Assembly (NCBI GenBank): GCA_017504465.1
Contig: JAFVRE010000027.1
Span: 1 to 44,661, forward strand
DNA from: Clostridia bacterium
GTDB taxonomy: Bacteria > Bacillota > Clostridia > Christensenellales > Borkfalkiaceae
Direction: 5' to 3'
Length of the DNA stretch: 44,661 bases
The translations under genes were made by a program, and so were the position numbers. Positions within the stretch are counted from its first letter, which is position 1. The number at the start of each line of letters is the position of its first letter. Positions 8,108-16,181 of the stretch are shown in pieces. The notes under the pieces were generated by a model that ran no database searches, was not told where the DNA came from, and saw only the letters and a list, made by a program, of their open reading frames with translations.

Positions 8108-9565
8108 TTATTTCTTCCACGTATTCACGGAGAACAGCACGAGCATGGGGAAAATTTCAAGCCTTCCTGCGAGCATATCAAAAATATAGACGATTTTTGA
8201 AAAATCCGAGAAAAATGAGAAAGAGCCGACTGGTCCAACGAGCGCAAGCCCCGGTCCGACATTATTGATAGTTGCAGCAACCGACGTGAAATTCGTAACC
8301 AAATCGTGCCCGTCCAACGAGATTAAAAGTAAGGACACGACGAAGATAAGTACGTAAGCGGTAAAATACGCGTTCAAGGAACGTACGATTTCGTGATCAA
8401 CCACGCGCTTATCCATAGTTATCTTTTTCACTTGCTTGGGATGTAAAATCCTGCCTACTTCGTGACTTGCTTCCTTGGAAAGCATAATCACACGGGAAAC
8501 TTTCATTCCGCCGCCCGTACTGCCCGCGCACGCGCCGATAAACATCAGTACGACAAGTATGGTTCTGGAAAAAGCAGGCCAAAGATCAAAGTTTTCGGTC
8601 ACAAAACCCGTCGTAGAAATAATCGAAGCTACCGCAAACGCCGTGTGTCTGACCGCTTCGCCGAAGGAATAGCCGTAATCAATTATACCGTTTAAAAGCA
8701 GATTGGCGGTGATAAGCGCTATCGCCGTGAAAACGATGGCCAAAAACGCCTTGACTTCGGTTGTGAAAGCGTCCTTCCACTTGCCCTTACTGATCAAGTA
8801 ATAAGAGTTGAAATTGATCGAAAACAGGAGCATGAAAACGGTCACGACGACCTGCAAAAAGTTCGAATACCCAGCAAAGCCGTCCGCCTTGATGGAAAAT
8901 CCGCCCGTACCTGCCGTGGCGAAAGCGGCATTTATTGCGTCGAAAACCGGCATACCACCACAGAGTAAAATCACCAATTGCACGAGAGTCATCGCGGAAT
9001 AAATAAGGTATAGAATCTTCGCGGTTTGCTTTACCTTAGGCACAAGTTTTCCAACTTGCGGCCCGGGGCTTTCTGCTTTCATCATGTGCAAATTTTGCGC
9101 GCCGCTCAACGGCAAGAACGCCATGATAAACACGAGTACGCCCATCCCCCCTACCCAGTGCGTAAAACTACGCCAAAGAAGGATGGATTTAGGCAACGCT
9201 TCGATCGTCGCGCCGTCGGGGAATATGGTTGCGCCCGTTGTCGTAAACCCTGAAACCGTTTCAAACAGCGCGTCCACGTAAGAGCCGGTAACCCCTGAAA
9301 AATAAAAGGGTAACGCGCCGAAAAGACTTAATACCACCCAACTGAGCGCAACGATAACAAACCCTTCCTTGTTATAAATCGTTTGTTTTTTTGGCTTACC
9401 GAGCATACATAATTTACCCACGCCCAAACAAAGAGCGATAGAAATCAAAAATGAAAAGAACGCTTCTTCCCAGTAAATTGCTGCCGTGACGAGCGGCAAA
9501 GCAAGAAATACCGCCTCAAAAATAAGCAGAGCGCCAAGCGTTCGTTTGATAATCGAATAATTCAT
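8108..9565 (-). CDS. trkH: TrkH-family potassium uptake channel subunit
   Basis: A 485-residue integral membrane protein that forms the ion path of the Trk/Ktr K+ uptake system. It has the four pore-loop repeats of the family with their selectivity-filter glycines: FTTTGATIF, ATAGTGGFSI, ISTTGFVTE and INNVGPGLA. Hydrophobic helices run through the whole length, with no extra domains. It is cotranscribed with and follows trkA, 11 bp away. The TrkH label is favoured over KtrB by length (about 483 for TrkH) and by the two-RCK TrkA partner. Confidence 0.93.
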   Translation of the reverse strand: MNYSIIKRTLGALLIFEAVFLALPLVTAAIYWEEAFFSFLISIALCLGVGKLCMLGKPKKQTIYNKEGFVIVALSWVVLSLFGALPFYFSGVTGSYVDALFETVSGFTTTGATIFPDGATIEALPKSILLWRSFTHWVGGMGVLVFIMAFLPLSGAQNLHMMKAESPGPQVGKLVPKVKQTAKILYLIYSAMTLVQLVILLCGGMPVFDAINAAFATAGTGGFSIKADGFAGYSNFLQVVVTVFMLLFSINFNSYYLISKGKWKDAFTTEVKAFLAIVFTAIALITANLLLNGIIDYGYSFGEAVRHTAFAVASIISTTGFVTENFDLWPAFSRTILVVLMFIGACAGSTGGGMKVSRVIMLSKEASHEVGRILHPKQVKKITMDKRVVDHEIVRSLNAYFTAYVLIFVVSLLLISLDGHDLVTNFTSVAATINNVGPGLALVGPVGSFSFFSDFSKIVYIFDMLAGRLEIFPMLVLFSVNTWKK

Positions 9566-9576
9566 AGCGCAACCCC

Positions 9577-10932
9577 TTATCTCAAAACGTCACGAACGTC
9601 TTGCAAACCGAGCTGTTTGGTAACGATTACCACCGTGTCGCCCGCCTGAATTACGTCGTCGCCGTGCGGAATAAGAACGGTACGGTTACGGAAAATAGAC
9701 GCGATCAATACGTTTTCTTTAAATTGCAATTGCTTTAAAGGCACTCCCGCAATCGCGGAATTTTCCTTGACGATAAACTCCGACGCTTCCACCTTGCCCT
9801 GAATGATGTTGTACATGGTTTCCACGTTGCTTCCGCCCGTGTTTTGTTTCGCACGGACGTACCGTACGATAATATCCGCCGTAATATTCTTGGGACAAAT
9901 GGTCGTGTCAAGATCTAAGCGGTTGATTACGCTGTCATAGTCGGTACGATTGATCCGCGTAACGAGTTTGCCTTTGCCCACTTCCTTTGCAAACAACGAC
10001 AATAAGATATTTTCTTCGTCTTGGTCGGAAAGCGCGACAAACGCATCTACTTGCTCCACGCCTTCTTCTAACAACAAGTCCTTTCTCGTTCCGTTGCCGT
10101 GAATCACGGATATTTTTTCCCATTGCGCGGAAAGTTCTTCACAGGTTGCAAGATCTTTTTCAATAATTTTAAGGGAAATGCCCGAGCGCCCCAAAATCTT
10201 GCAAAGATAATGTGTAATCGTACCCCCGCCCACTATTAAAGCGTCTTTAATAGAGTTTCCTTTGTAATGAATTTTCTTAAAGAAAGCGTTTGCGTTCTTA
10301 GGCGAAGCGACAATGGACACGACGTCCTTTTCACGAAAGACGAAATCACCGTTCGCAATATACGCTTCGTCACCGCGTTCAATGGTACAAATGAGAATAT
10401 CCGAACGATATTTCATAGCCACTTCTTTGACGGATAAGTTGTTAATTTCACTCTCTTTGCCGAGTTTAAATTTAATCAGCTCAACCTTGCCCTTGGCAAA
10501 CGGCTCGATAAGAAGCGCTGACGGAAAGCGTAATACGCGCGCAATCTCTTCCGCTGCCGCGTATTCGGGATTGATTACCATGGCAAGCCCGAGCTCGTCC
10601 TTTAAGTATGGCGTAACTTCGCTGTATTCTGGATTTTTCAGTCTCGCAATCGTGGCGCAGCCGCCTTCCTTTTTCGCAATTACGCAACATAAAAGGTTTA
10701 ATTCGTCGGAGTTCGTCACTGCGATAAATAAATCCGCCTTGTCGACACCCGCTTCGCGCTGTACCGTGTACGTTGCTCCGTTTCCGACTACGCCCATAAC
10801 GTCGTATTTTGCCGTCACTTCATTAATTTTCGAGGACGACATATCAATTACCGTAACGTCGTTTCCGTCGCTATTGAGTTTTTCCGCAAGAGTTTGACCA
10901 ACTCTTCCACAGCCTACAATAATAATTTTCAT
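9577..10932 (-). CDS. trkA: TrkA: two-RCK-domain potassium transport regulator
   Basis: A 451-residue cytosolic regulator that forms a nucleotide-gated ring under TrkH. It carries two RCK_N-RCK_C units. The first Rossmann motif is at the start (IIIVGCGRVGQTLAEKL, with the acidic VIDMS after strand 2). The second unit begins near residue 230 (ALIVGGGTITHYLCKIL). The RCK_C parts are about 140-215 and 370-450. The intact GxGxxG in the first unit suggests NAD(H) or ATP/ADP binding. The gene has its own consensus promoter, and trkH follows at once, so both form a two-gene potassium operon. Confidence 0.93.
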   Translation of the reverse strand: MKIIIVGCGRVGQTLAEKLNSDGNDVTVIDMSSSKINEVTAKYDVMGVVGNGATYTVQREAGVDKADLFIAVTNSDELNLLCCVIAKKEGGCATIARLKNPEYSEVTPYLKDELGLAMVINPEYAAAEEIARVLRFPSALLIEPFAKGKVELIKFKLGKESEINNLSVKEVAMKYRSDILICTIERGDEAYIANGDFVFREKDVVSIVASPKNANAFFKKIHYKGNSIKDALIVGGGTITHYLCKILGRSGISLKIIEKDLATCEELSAQWEKISVIHGNGTRKDLLLEEGVEQVDAFVALSDQDEENILLSLFAKEVGKGKLVTRINRTDYDSVINRLDLDTTICPKNITADIIVRYVRAKQNTGGSNVETMYNIIQGKVEASEFIVKENSAIAGVPLKQLQFKENVLIASIFRNRTVLIPHGDDVIQAGDTVVIVTKQLGLQDVRDVLR

Positions 10933-10979
10933 AACTGTCCTTTACTGTCCTTTTTTGAAAATTAATCTACTTTACTACA

Positions 10980-11008
10980 ATTATAACAAACTCTATCGCT
11001 TATTTCAA
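10980..11008 (-). promoter_or_regulatory. trkA-trkH promoter
   Basis: TTGAAA (11008-11003), 17 bp, TATAAT (10985-10980). The leader contains GGACAGT twice, just before ATG 10932. Confidence 0.75.
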
Positions 11009-11061
11009 GCATTTTTTAGTCAAAAATGGAAAGCGAAATTTTTTAAGTCCAAAAAAGCACG

Positions 11062-11087
11062 AAAAAGGTCGGATTGCTCCGACCTTT
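11062..11087 (-). terminator. Terminator of the PPi-PFK gene
   Basis: A perfect 10-bp stem (11064-11073 with 11078-11087) has a 4-nt loop. A T-run follows on the minus strand, directly after the pfp stop. Confidence 0.85.
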
Positions 11088-11098
11088 GCTATGTATGA

Positions 11099-12328
11099 TT
11101 AAAATTTTATCGGCTTATTTTCGAGCTTTGCATATACAGGTAAACCGTTTGCATACTCCATTTTTATTTCGCCCTGAATCAGCGGTTTTGCATATTCTAA
11201 AAACGCCTGCGTTACCGAGCAGTTATCTTTGCCTATGAACTCGTCGGGCATGGATTGCGTAAACTTTGCGATATCGTCTAAGGGCATCGCCACGTATTCG
11301 ATTTCGTAAGGCGAATTGCATTTACGCTTGAAGGCTATCATCTTGCCCGTTTCGCCTGCTACCGCCGCTTTCACCGCATACCTGCCTGCCTCAAATGCTT
11401 CTTCAACGTCTGTTTTCGAGCAAAGATGTGCCGCGCAACGCTGCATCAAACTCAGTTCTATCGAACGGGATTTTATGCCCGTCTTTTTCGTCACGTAATC
11501 GGCAAGGAAGGCACCCACGCCCCCGAGCTGCGTATTGTTAAAGGCGTCTTTTTCGCCCCGCTTTGCGTAATTGCAAATGTATTCTCCGCCCTTATCCCTA
11601 ATCCCTTCCGATACGGCGACAAGGCAATTCTTTTTACGGCTGTACACTTCTTCGCAACGCTTGCAAAAATCCTCGATGTCGAAGGGGCGTTCGGGAAGAT
11701 AAATCAAATCGGGCGCGTAACCATTTAATCCAGCAAGCGCGCTGGACGCGGTAAGCCAGCCGGCATCACGCCCCATAATTTCAATAACCGTTACTCTGCC
11801 CGTGCTATATACGGCGGTGTCTAAGCCTATTTCAAGACAGGTCGTAGCGATATATTTCGCAGCCGAGCCGTACCCGGGACAATGGTCGGTCAAAAGTAAA
11901 TCGTTATCTACCGTTTTAGGTACGCCCATTACGTAACATTCGTAATCGTTATTTTTCATAAACTCCGCAACTTTCGCGCAAGTGTTCATACTGTCGTTTC
12001 CGCCGTTGTAAACGAAATAGCGAACGTTAAGTTTTTTAAAGGTTTCCAGCATTTGAAAGTATTTCGAATCGTCTTCGCGATAATCAGGAAGCTTAATACG
12101 GCAGCTTCCAAACGCCGAAGCAGGCGTTCCGCAAAGCTTGTCGATTTGTTTATCGTCCTCCGTTGAAACGTCCACAATATTGCCTTTGAAAATACCGTCA
12201 ACCCCGTTGAGAGCGACGTAAACTTTCAATCCTTCCTTTTGCGCTTGGCGAATAACGCCGCACGCCGAAGCGTTGATAACCGAAGTTGGACCGCCCGACT
12301 GTGCGTAAAGCAGAGCCTTTTCAAACAT
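11099..12328 (-). CDS. pfp: PPi-dependent 6-phosphofructokinase
   Basis: Reversibly phosphorylates fructose 6-phosphate with pyrophosphate. The 409-residue protein is of the clostridial PFK-A type. The phosphoryl-donor pocket reads GGNDSMNT, with Asp where ATP enzymes have the second Gly of GGDGS. The catalytic loop is PKTVDND, with Lys in place of the Gly of PGTIDND. Both changes are the established marks of PPi use. MGRDAGW and the SGGPTSVINAS start are also in place. AAAGGAG precedes ATG 12328. It sits downstream of the SecB-like gene with only a weak terminator between, so it may be partly cotranscribed. Its PPi fits with PPDK elsewhere in the window. Confidence 0.9.
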   Translation of the reverse strand: MFEKALLYAQSGGPTSVINASACGVIRQAQKEGLKVYVALNGVDGIFKGNIVDVSTEDDKQIDKLCGTPASAFGSCRIKLPDYREDDSKYFQMLETFKKLNVRYFVYNGGNDSMNTCAKVAEFMKNNDYECYVMGVPKTVDNDLLLTDHCPGYGSAAKYIATTCLEIGLDTAVYSTGRVTVIEIMGRDAGWLTASSALAGLNGYAPDLIYLPERPFDIEDFCKRCEEVYSRKKNCLVAVSEGIRDKGGEYICNYAKRGEKDAFNNTQLGGVGAFLADYVTKKTGIKSRSIELSLMQRCAAHLCSKTDVEEAFEAGRYAVKAAVAGETGKMIAFKRKCNSPYEIEYVAMPLDDIAKFTQSMPDEFIGKDNCSVTQAFLEYAKPLIQGEIKMEYANGLPVYAKLENKPIKF

Positions 12329-12350
12329 AATCTATCTCCTTTAAACAAAG

Positions 12351-12379
12351 TAACGGGCGACAAGAAAAGTCGTCCGTTA
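12351..12379 (-). terminator. Weak terminator or leader hairpin between the SecB-like gene and pfp
   Basis: An 11-bp stem (12351-12361 with 12369-12379) has one G-T pair and a 7-nt loop. Only a short T-rich tail follows on the minus strand, just before the pfp ribosome binding site. Leaky termination is likely. Confidence 0.5.
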
Positions 12380-12394
12380 AGCTTCTAATTGATT

Positions 12395-12829
12395 TTAATT
12401 TAAAACGTCAGGGCTTTCAAAGGTTTCGCCGCGATCTTCAGGGAAAAGCGTACCAGCGGGAATTACGGGCAACATTAAAGGATTAACGAACGCGTTGGAC
12501 GTAAGCGCGGAAACAGCGTTGCGAAGGTAAGGATAAACGATTTCCGTGGTGGAAATTGCAAGAATTTGCTTATCTTCGTCCGTAATAACGTCTTCTGCTT
12601 CGAAAATACCGACAAGACGAACCTTTAAATTGAAAGGCTTGGGTTCTTTTTCAGTTGCTTCAACTTTAACTTCAAGCGAAACGAAATAAAGCTTATCGTT
12701 TTCTTGAACGCGTCTGATAGTGCGGGAGAATTGAGGTTTGATCTCAAATTTCGTGTTGGGCGCCATTTTAACGCGGTTGATTGTGTAAGTGAGTTCTTCA
12801 GCGGTGATGCCTCTTAAAGCGTATTTCAT
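12395..12829 (-). CDS. SecB-like protein-export chaperone domain protein
   Basis: A 144-residue protein resembling SecB, which keeps secretory precursors unfolded. The best signature is the end of the domain: STTEIVYPYLRNAVSALTSN followed by NPLMLPVIPAGTLF, matching the SecB YPYLR...LPPI block. The N-terminal half is beta-rich, with alternating VSLEVKVEA and LKVRLVGIFEAED. ATG 12829 was chosen because AGAGG lies six bases upstream and a consensus promoter precedes it; the upstream extension of the frame would run into that promoter. Stand-alone SecB-like proteins occur in Clostridia. No toxin-antitoxin pair is beside it, so a TAC system is unlikely. Confidence 0.72.
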   Translation of the reverse strand: MKYALRGITAEELTYTINRVKMAPNTKFEIKPQFSRTIRRVQENDKLYFVSLEVKVEATEKEPKPFNLKVRLVGIFEAEDVITDEDKQILAISTTEIVYPYLRNAVSALTSNAFVNPLMLPVIPAGTLFPEDRGETFESPDVLN

Positions 12830-12860
12830 AATATACCTCTTTTTATTATCATTTTCCTCT

Positions 12861-12889
12861 ATTATACCGCACGAAAAGAACTTTGTCAA
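12861..12889 (-). promoter_or_regulatory. Consensus promoter of the SecB-like gene
   Basis: TTGACA (12889-12884), 17 bp, TATAAT (12866-12861): a perfect sigma-A consensus, which suggests strong expression. Confidence 0.88.
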
Positions 12890-13005
12890 GCCAAAAAAGT
12901 CAATTGCACCTCTATTCCGACGATTTTTTAAGGTTAATTATCTATAAACAGTTTTTTAGTTTTTAAACAATTTTTCGCGCGTTTTTTGGATTTTTTCCTG
13001 ATTTT

Positions 13006-13659
13006 TTAAAAATCCCCTACGTTATCGGTTTCTCCGTTTTCCTTTTCTTTGGAAAGGCGTTCTCTTTCCCGTTGTTTTTGGGAGAACTTACAACCGCAAA
13101 AATCTTGACGGTACAAACCGTACTCTTCAGAAAGCTCTAACGAGCGTAAATACCCGCCCTGTTTTTTGAAATCGGACACGAGATAATTCATGCCGTATTC
13201 TTCCCCGACGCGAACGCCGATTTCATTCAACCATTCCGCGTTTTTATACGGGCTTAACGACAGCGTCGTGCAAAACCAAGAAATCCCCATTTCTTTTGCA
13301 ACTCGCGCCGTTTCGCGCAGACGAAGCTCGTAACAAAGATAACACCGTTTACCGCGCTCGGGTTCTTCTTCCAAGCCCTGCGACATTTCTAAGAACGACT
13401 TCTTATCATGCTCGCAATCGACGAGCGTTCCGCTGTCCGTAAGGGCGAGAAAACGTACCTGCTCCGCTTTTCGCTTTTCATATTCTTGTTCGTCGTCAAT
13501 ATTCGGATTGTAATACAGCACGGAAATTTTAAACTTATCTTTGAGCCGTTCAAGACAGGCAGACGAACAGGGCGCGCAACAGCTATGCAGCAAAATGGGC
13601 GTACCTGTGTCGAGAGTTTTTAAAATTTCCGTCATTTTTTTGTCGTAATTTTCTTTCAT
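13006..13659 (-). CDS. queH: Epoxyqueuosine reductase QueH
   Basis: QueH (formerly DUF208) reduces epoxyqueuosine to queuosine in tRNA and replaces QueG in many anaerobes. The 217-residue protein shows the cysteine sets of the family: HSCCAPCSS near residue 26, GKRCYLCYELRL near 104 and FCGCKFS near 190. These supply iron-sulfur and metal ligands. The internal CTTLSLSPYKN and SDFKKQGGYLRSLELS blocks are also conserved. Its start is preceded by AAGGAAATTC. There is no promoter immediately upstream. It lies 24 bp behind a dead ABC transporter gene and seems to be read from that gene's consensus promoter. Confidence 0.92.
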   Translation of the reverse strand: MKENYDKKMTEILKTLDTGTPILLHSCCAPCSSACLERLKDKFKISVLYYNPNIDDEQEYEKRKAEQVRFLALTDSGTLVDCEHDKKSFLEMSQGLEEEPERGKRCYLCYELRLRETARVAKEMGISWFCTTLSLSPYKNAEWLNEIGVRVGEEYGMNYLVSDFKKQGGYLRSLELSEEYGLYRQDFCGCKFSQKQRERERLSKEKENGETDNVGDF

Positions 13660-13683
13660 GAATTTCCTTGTTTTTTGGAGTTT

Positions 13684-13910
13684 TTATTCTTTGGCTTTAA
13701 TGATTTGTATGGGCTTATTGAGTGTGATTTGACGTTTTTCAATAACGTTGAGTTTGTTACAGTCATTTAAGGTGGATTTCCCCGAACCGCTTCTGCCTAA
13801 AATGAAAACCATTCCTTTATCCGGCAAAGTAAGGTTTATCTCATCGAGGCAAGAAAGGGGTTTTTCTTATTCGTTTTGTATATTTTTGTCAAGTTTTCAA
13901 CTTTTATCAT
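13684..13910 (-). pseudogene. Remnant of an ABC transporter ATPase (probably ATPase-permease fusion)
   Basis: The gene starts at ATG 13910 as MIKVENLTKIYKTNKKNPFLA, a typical ABC ATPase beginning. It then loses frame at about 13847: GCCTCGAT where GCCCTCGAT would keep the frame, so one C is missing. In the shifted frame it continues LDEINLTLPDKG...ILGRSGSGKSTL with a complete Walker A. Right after that it jumps (near 13765) to a 26-residue tail ending KPIQIIKAKE-stop, which resembles the last residues of FtsX/MacB-type permeases. Signature, Walker B and all membrane segments are missing. The 378-bp gap 13660-14037 thus holds this remnant and two promoters, not an intact gene. Confidence 0.78.
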
Positions 13911-13934
13911 AATCCCATTATCCTTTCATCCTTT

Positions 13935-13964
13935 ATTATACCCCCTTACAAATACCTTTGTCAA
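13935..13964 (-). promoter_or_regulatory. Intact consensus promoter of the ABC remnant, probably serving queH
   Basis: TTGACA (13964-13959), 18 bp, TATAAT (13940-13935). It is still perfect although the first gene behind it is dead. Confidence 0.8.
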
Positions 13965-13984
13965 GCAAAGCCGCTTAAAATCAC

Positions 13985-14013
13985 TTGACAAAACCGCAAA
14001 ATAAGCGTATTCT
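13985..14013 (+). promoter_or_regulatory. Promoter of the THUMP methyltransferase
   Basis: TTGACA (13985-13990), 17 bp, TATTCT (14008-14013). It diverges from the promoter at 13935-13964. Confidence 0.72.
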
Positions 14014-14055
14014 TTTAGAAAATAACGCACCGAACAAATGCAAAAGGAGTGTGCT

Positions 14056-15195
14056 ATGAAACTGCTAATCCCCACCGCTTCGGGACTTGAACAAACGGTG
14101 AAACGTCAGCTTTTTAAACTCGGCTATGAAAAAGCGCCTGCTTTTAACGGCAGGATTGAGGTTGAAGGAGATTTTTTCGACGTTGCAAAACTCAATATTC
14201 GGCTTCGCTCTGGCGAGCGTGTTCTCATCAAGCTCGCAGAATTTGAAGCAAAAACTTTTGACGATTTGTTCGACGGGATCTATGCTATCGACTGGGAAAA
14301 CTGGCTCGAATCGGACTCAAAGATCCTTATGGACGGAAAGAGCGTACAAAGCGCGCTCGGCGCAATCAAAGTGACGGGCGGAGTTGCAAAAAAGGCAATT
14401 ATCCGTCGGCTTTCGGATAAAAAGCGTTCGGGTAGGCAAACCTTTTCGGAAACGGGCGCAAGAAGTATTATAGGCATATCGTTATATAAAGACGTTGCTA
14501 CGATTACTTTAGACACGTCGGGAGAAGGACTGCATAAGCGCGGTTACCGCACCCTTGCCTATACAGCGCCGCTCAAAGAAACCTTTGCCGCCGCGCTCAT
14601 TGATAACACTTTTTACACCGCTGAAAACGCCGAAGATAAGATTTTTGCGGATCTGTTTTGCGGCAGCGGTACTTTGCCCATCGAAGCGGCGTTAAAGGCG
14701 CTCAATATCGCGCCTAACTTAGAGAGAAAATTTGATTTCGAGAGTTGGAAATTCGTGGACAAAAAAACGGTAACGCTCGCGCGCGAACAAGCCAAGGACG
14801 AAGAACGCCGCGATAGAAAACTGAAAATTTACGGCTCCGACATCAATCCTAAAGCTGTTTCGATTGCTAAATATCACGCAAAGCAGGCAGGCGTGTACGA
14901 GTATATCGACTTTTCTGTGGCTGATATGCGCAAATTCCGCTCGGAAGAAAAATACGGCGTATTGCTTTCAAATCCCCCTTACGGCGAACGACTTGAAGAC
15001 GAGAAAACCGCTCGGCTTTTAATGAAAGATTTTGGACAAGTCTATCGCGCATTGTCGGACTGGAGCGCCTACGTACTCACTTCCCTGCCCGAGTTTGAAA
15101 GATACTTCGGTAAGCGTGCCGACAAGAAGAAAAAGCTTTTCAACGCAAACCTGCCCTGCGGATTTTATTCCTATCTTGGTAAATATCAAAAATAA
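14056..15195 (+). CDS. THUMP-domain RNA (guanine-N2) methyltransferase, RlmL/YpsC type
   Basis: A 379-residue SAM-dependent methyltransferase that probably makes an N2-methylguanosine in 23S rRNA. The N-terminal part (about 1-150) contains the ferredoxin-like and THUMP RNA-binding domains, with IPTASGLEQTVKRQL at the very start. The Rossmann methyltransferase (about 160-379) has motif I as DLFCGSGTLPIEAAL, the acidic IYGSDINPKAV for SAM ribose, and the catalytic NPPYGERL. ATG 14056 is chosen because AAAGGAG lies seven bases before it; the upstream ATG (14038) lacks one. It has its own promoter and terminator. The exact target nucleotide is by family only. Confidence 0.9.
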   Translation: MKLLIPTASGLEQTVKRQLFKLGYEKAPAFNGRIEVEGDFFDVAKLNIRLRSGERVLIKLAEFEAKTFDDLFDGIYAIDWENWLESDSKILMDGKSVQSALGAIKVTGGVAKKAIIRRLSDKKRSGRQTFSETGARSIIGISLYKDVATITLDTSGEGLHKRGYRTLAYTAPLKETFAAALIDNTFYTAENAEDKIFADLFCGSGTLPIEAALKALNIAPNLERKFDFESWKFVDKKTVTLAREQAKDEERRDRKLKIYGSDINPKAVSIAKYHAKQAGVYEYIDFSVADMRKFRSEEKYGVLLSNPPYGERLEDEKTARLLMKDFGQVYRALSDWSAYVLTSLPEFERYFGKRADKKKKLFNANLPCGFYSYLGKYQK

Positions 15196-15208
15196 TTTTC
15201 AAAAATAT

Positions 15209-15243
15209 ACTCCGCTGTCGGCATACCGACAGCGGAGTTTTTT
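15209..15243 (+). terminator. Terminator of the methyltransferase gene
   Basis: A perfect 13-bp stem (15209-15221 with 15226-15238) has a CATA loop and T6. It may also stop the convergent TRIC-like gene. Confidence 0.92.
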
Positions 15244-15272
15244 CCTATATTGCATATTTTTTTGTTACTTTT

Positions 15273-16007
15273 TTATTCCCCGAACTTTTGCGTAGGCTCA
15301 ATATAATTCTCTTCAGGGTTATTTGGTTTAAAAGCAATCGTTTTTCCGTTGCTTCCTTCATTTAACTTAATTTTTGGCAAGCTCCATTTATATTTCGCTG
15401 CAAGCAAACGCAACACAACGATTATACTCATACCTACAAGGCTTGGAACAAGCGTTTCCACGCTAAACAATCTCAAAAGATAGTAAATTCCCGCGCCTGA
15501 AATGGACGCGATAGCGTAAATGTGTTTTTTAAAGATATAGGGTTGTGTTTCCGTTAAAATATCGCGTAATACACCGCCGCCGCATCCCGTCAAAACACCG
15601 AGCGTAATCGCTAAAAAAGCGTTGTCTGAAAGCGCGGAAGCAAAGGCTATTTCCGTACCTGCCACCGAGAAAGTTGCCAAACCGAACGCGTCGAATACGT
15701 TGTTCATGTGTTCTATTTTTTCTCTAAACTCATCAAATTTTTTGCGGTTTATGTAGGCAACGATAAACACCATAAGCGAAGTTGCCGCCGCGATTGCAAC
15801 CACGTACAATTTTGAAAAAACAGCAGGCGGCGTTGCTCCTATGAGCATATCGCGCGTAATACCGCCCCCAACCGCCGTTATACAACCGATAACAAGCACT
15901 CCGAAAATATCAAATTTAACCTTAATTGCCACGAACGCGCCCGATACCGCAAAAGAAATCGTGCCTACAATTTCATGTATCAGCAATATAATTTCAGGGA
16001 TTTCCAT
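15273..16007 (-). CDS. UPF0126 / TRIC-type membrane protein
   Basis: A 244-residue membrane protein built of two similar three-helix halves (about 5-85 and 95-175), as in bacterial TRIC cation channels. The duplicated glycine motifs are plain: GCITAVGGGITRDMLIG in the first half and GVLTGCGGGVLRDILT in the second. SFAVSGAFVAIK at the start and ATFSVAGTEIA in the middle are the matching helix starts. The last 45 residues are hydrophilic and unique. Family members conduct K+ or have been linked to glycine or other small-solute transport; the substrate cannot be told here. It has a good promoter and an AAGGCGG site before ATG 16007. Confidence 0.87.
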   Translation of the reverse strand: MEIPEIILLIHEIVGTISFAVSGAFVAIKVKFDIFGVLVIGCITAVGGGITRDMLIGATPPAVFSKLYVVAIAAATSLMVFIVAYINRKKFDEFREKIEHMNNVFDAFGLATFSVAGTEIAFASALSDNAFLAITLGVLTGCGGGVLRDILTETQPYIFKKHIYAIASISGAGIYYLLRLFSVETLVPSLVGMSIIVVLRLLAAKYKWSLPKIKLNEGSNGKTIAFKPNNPEENYIEPTQKFGE

Positions 16008-16048
16008 ATTTAACCGCCTTATGTTCGATAATTACGTTAACATTTTAT

Positions 16049-16078
16049 ATTATATCACTCAAAAAAAGCTTTTGTCAA
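16049..16078 (-). promoter_or_regulatory. Promoter of the TRIC-like gene
   Basis: TTGACA (16078-16073), 18 bp, TATAAT (16054-16049). Confidence 0.83.
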
Positions 16079-16144
16079 GTTTTATGTTTTAATTTATGCG
16101 CTTTTTTGATATTCGAGACCATTTCCCTATAAAATCCCTTACAA

Positions 16145-16173
16145 AAAGGCAGGCTTTTATCTCGCCTGCCTTT
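16145..16173 (-). terminator. Terminator of the VWA - small protein unit
   Basis: A perfect 10-bp stem (16145-16154 with 16164-16173) is followed by T5 on the minus strand. Confidence 0.85.
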
Positions 16174-16181
16174 CCGTTTGA

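Noticed and set aside
8023..8268. 81-codon plus-strand frame after the slipin gene
   Set aside because: It spans the terminator and the 3' end of trkH, and its translation has no domain or start signal.
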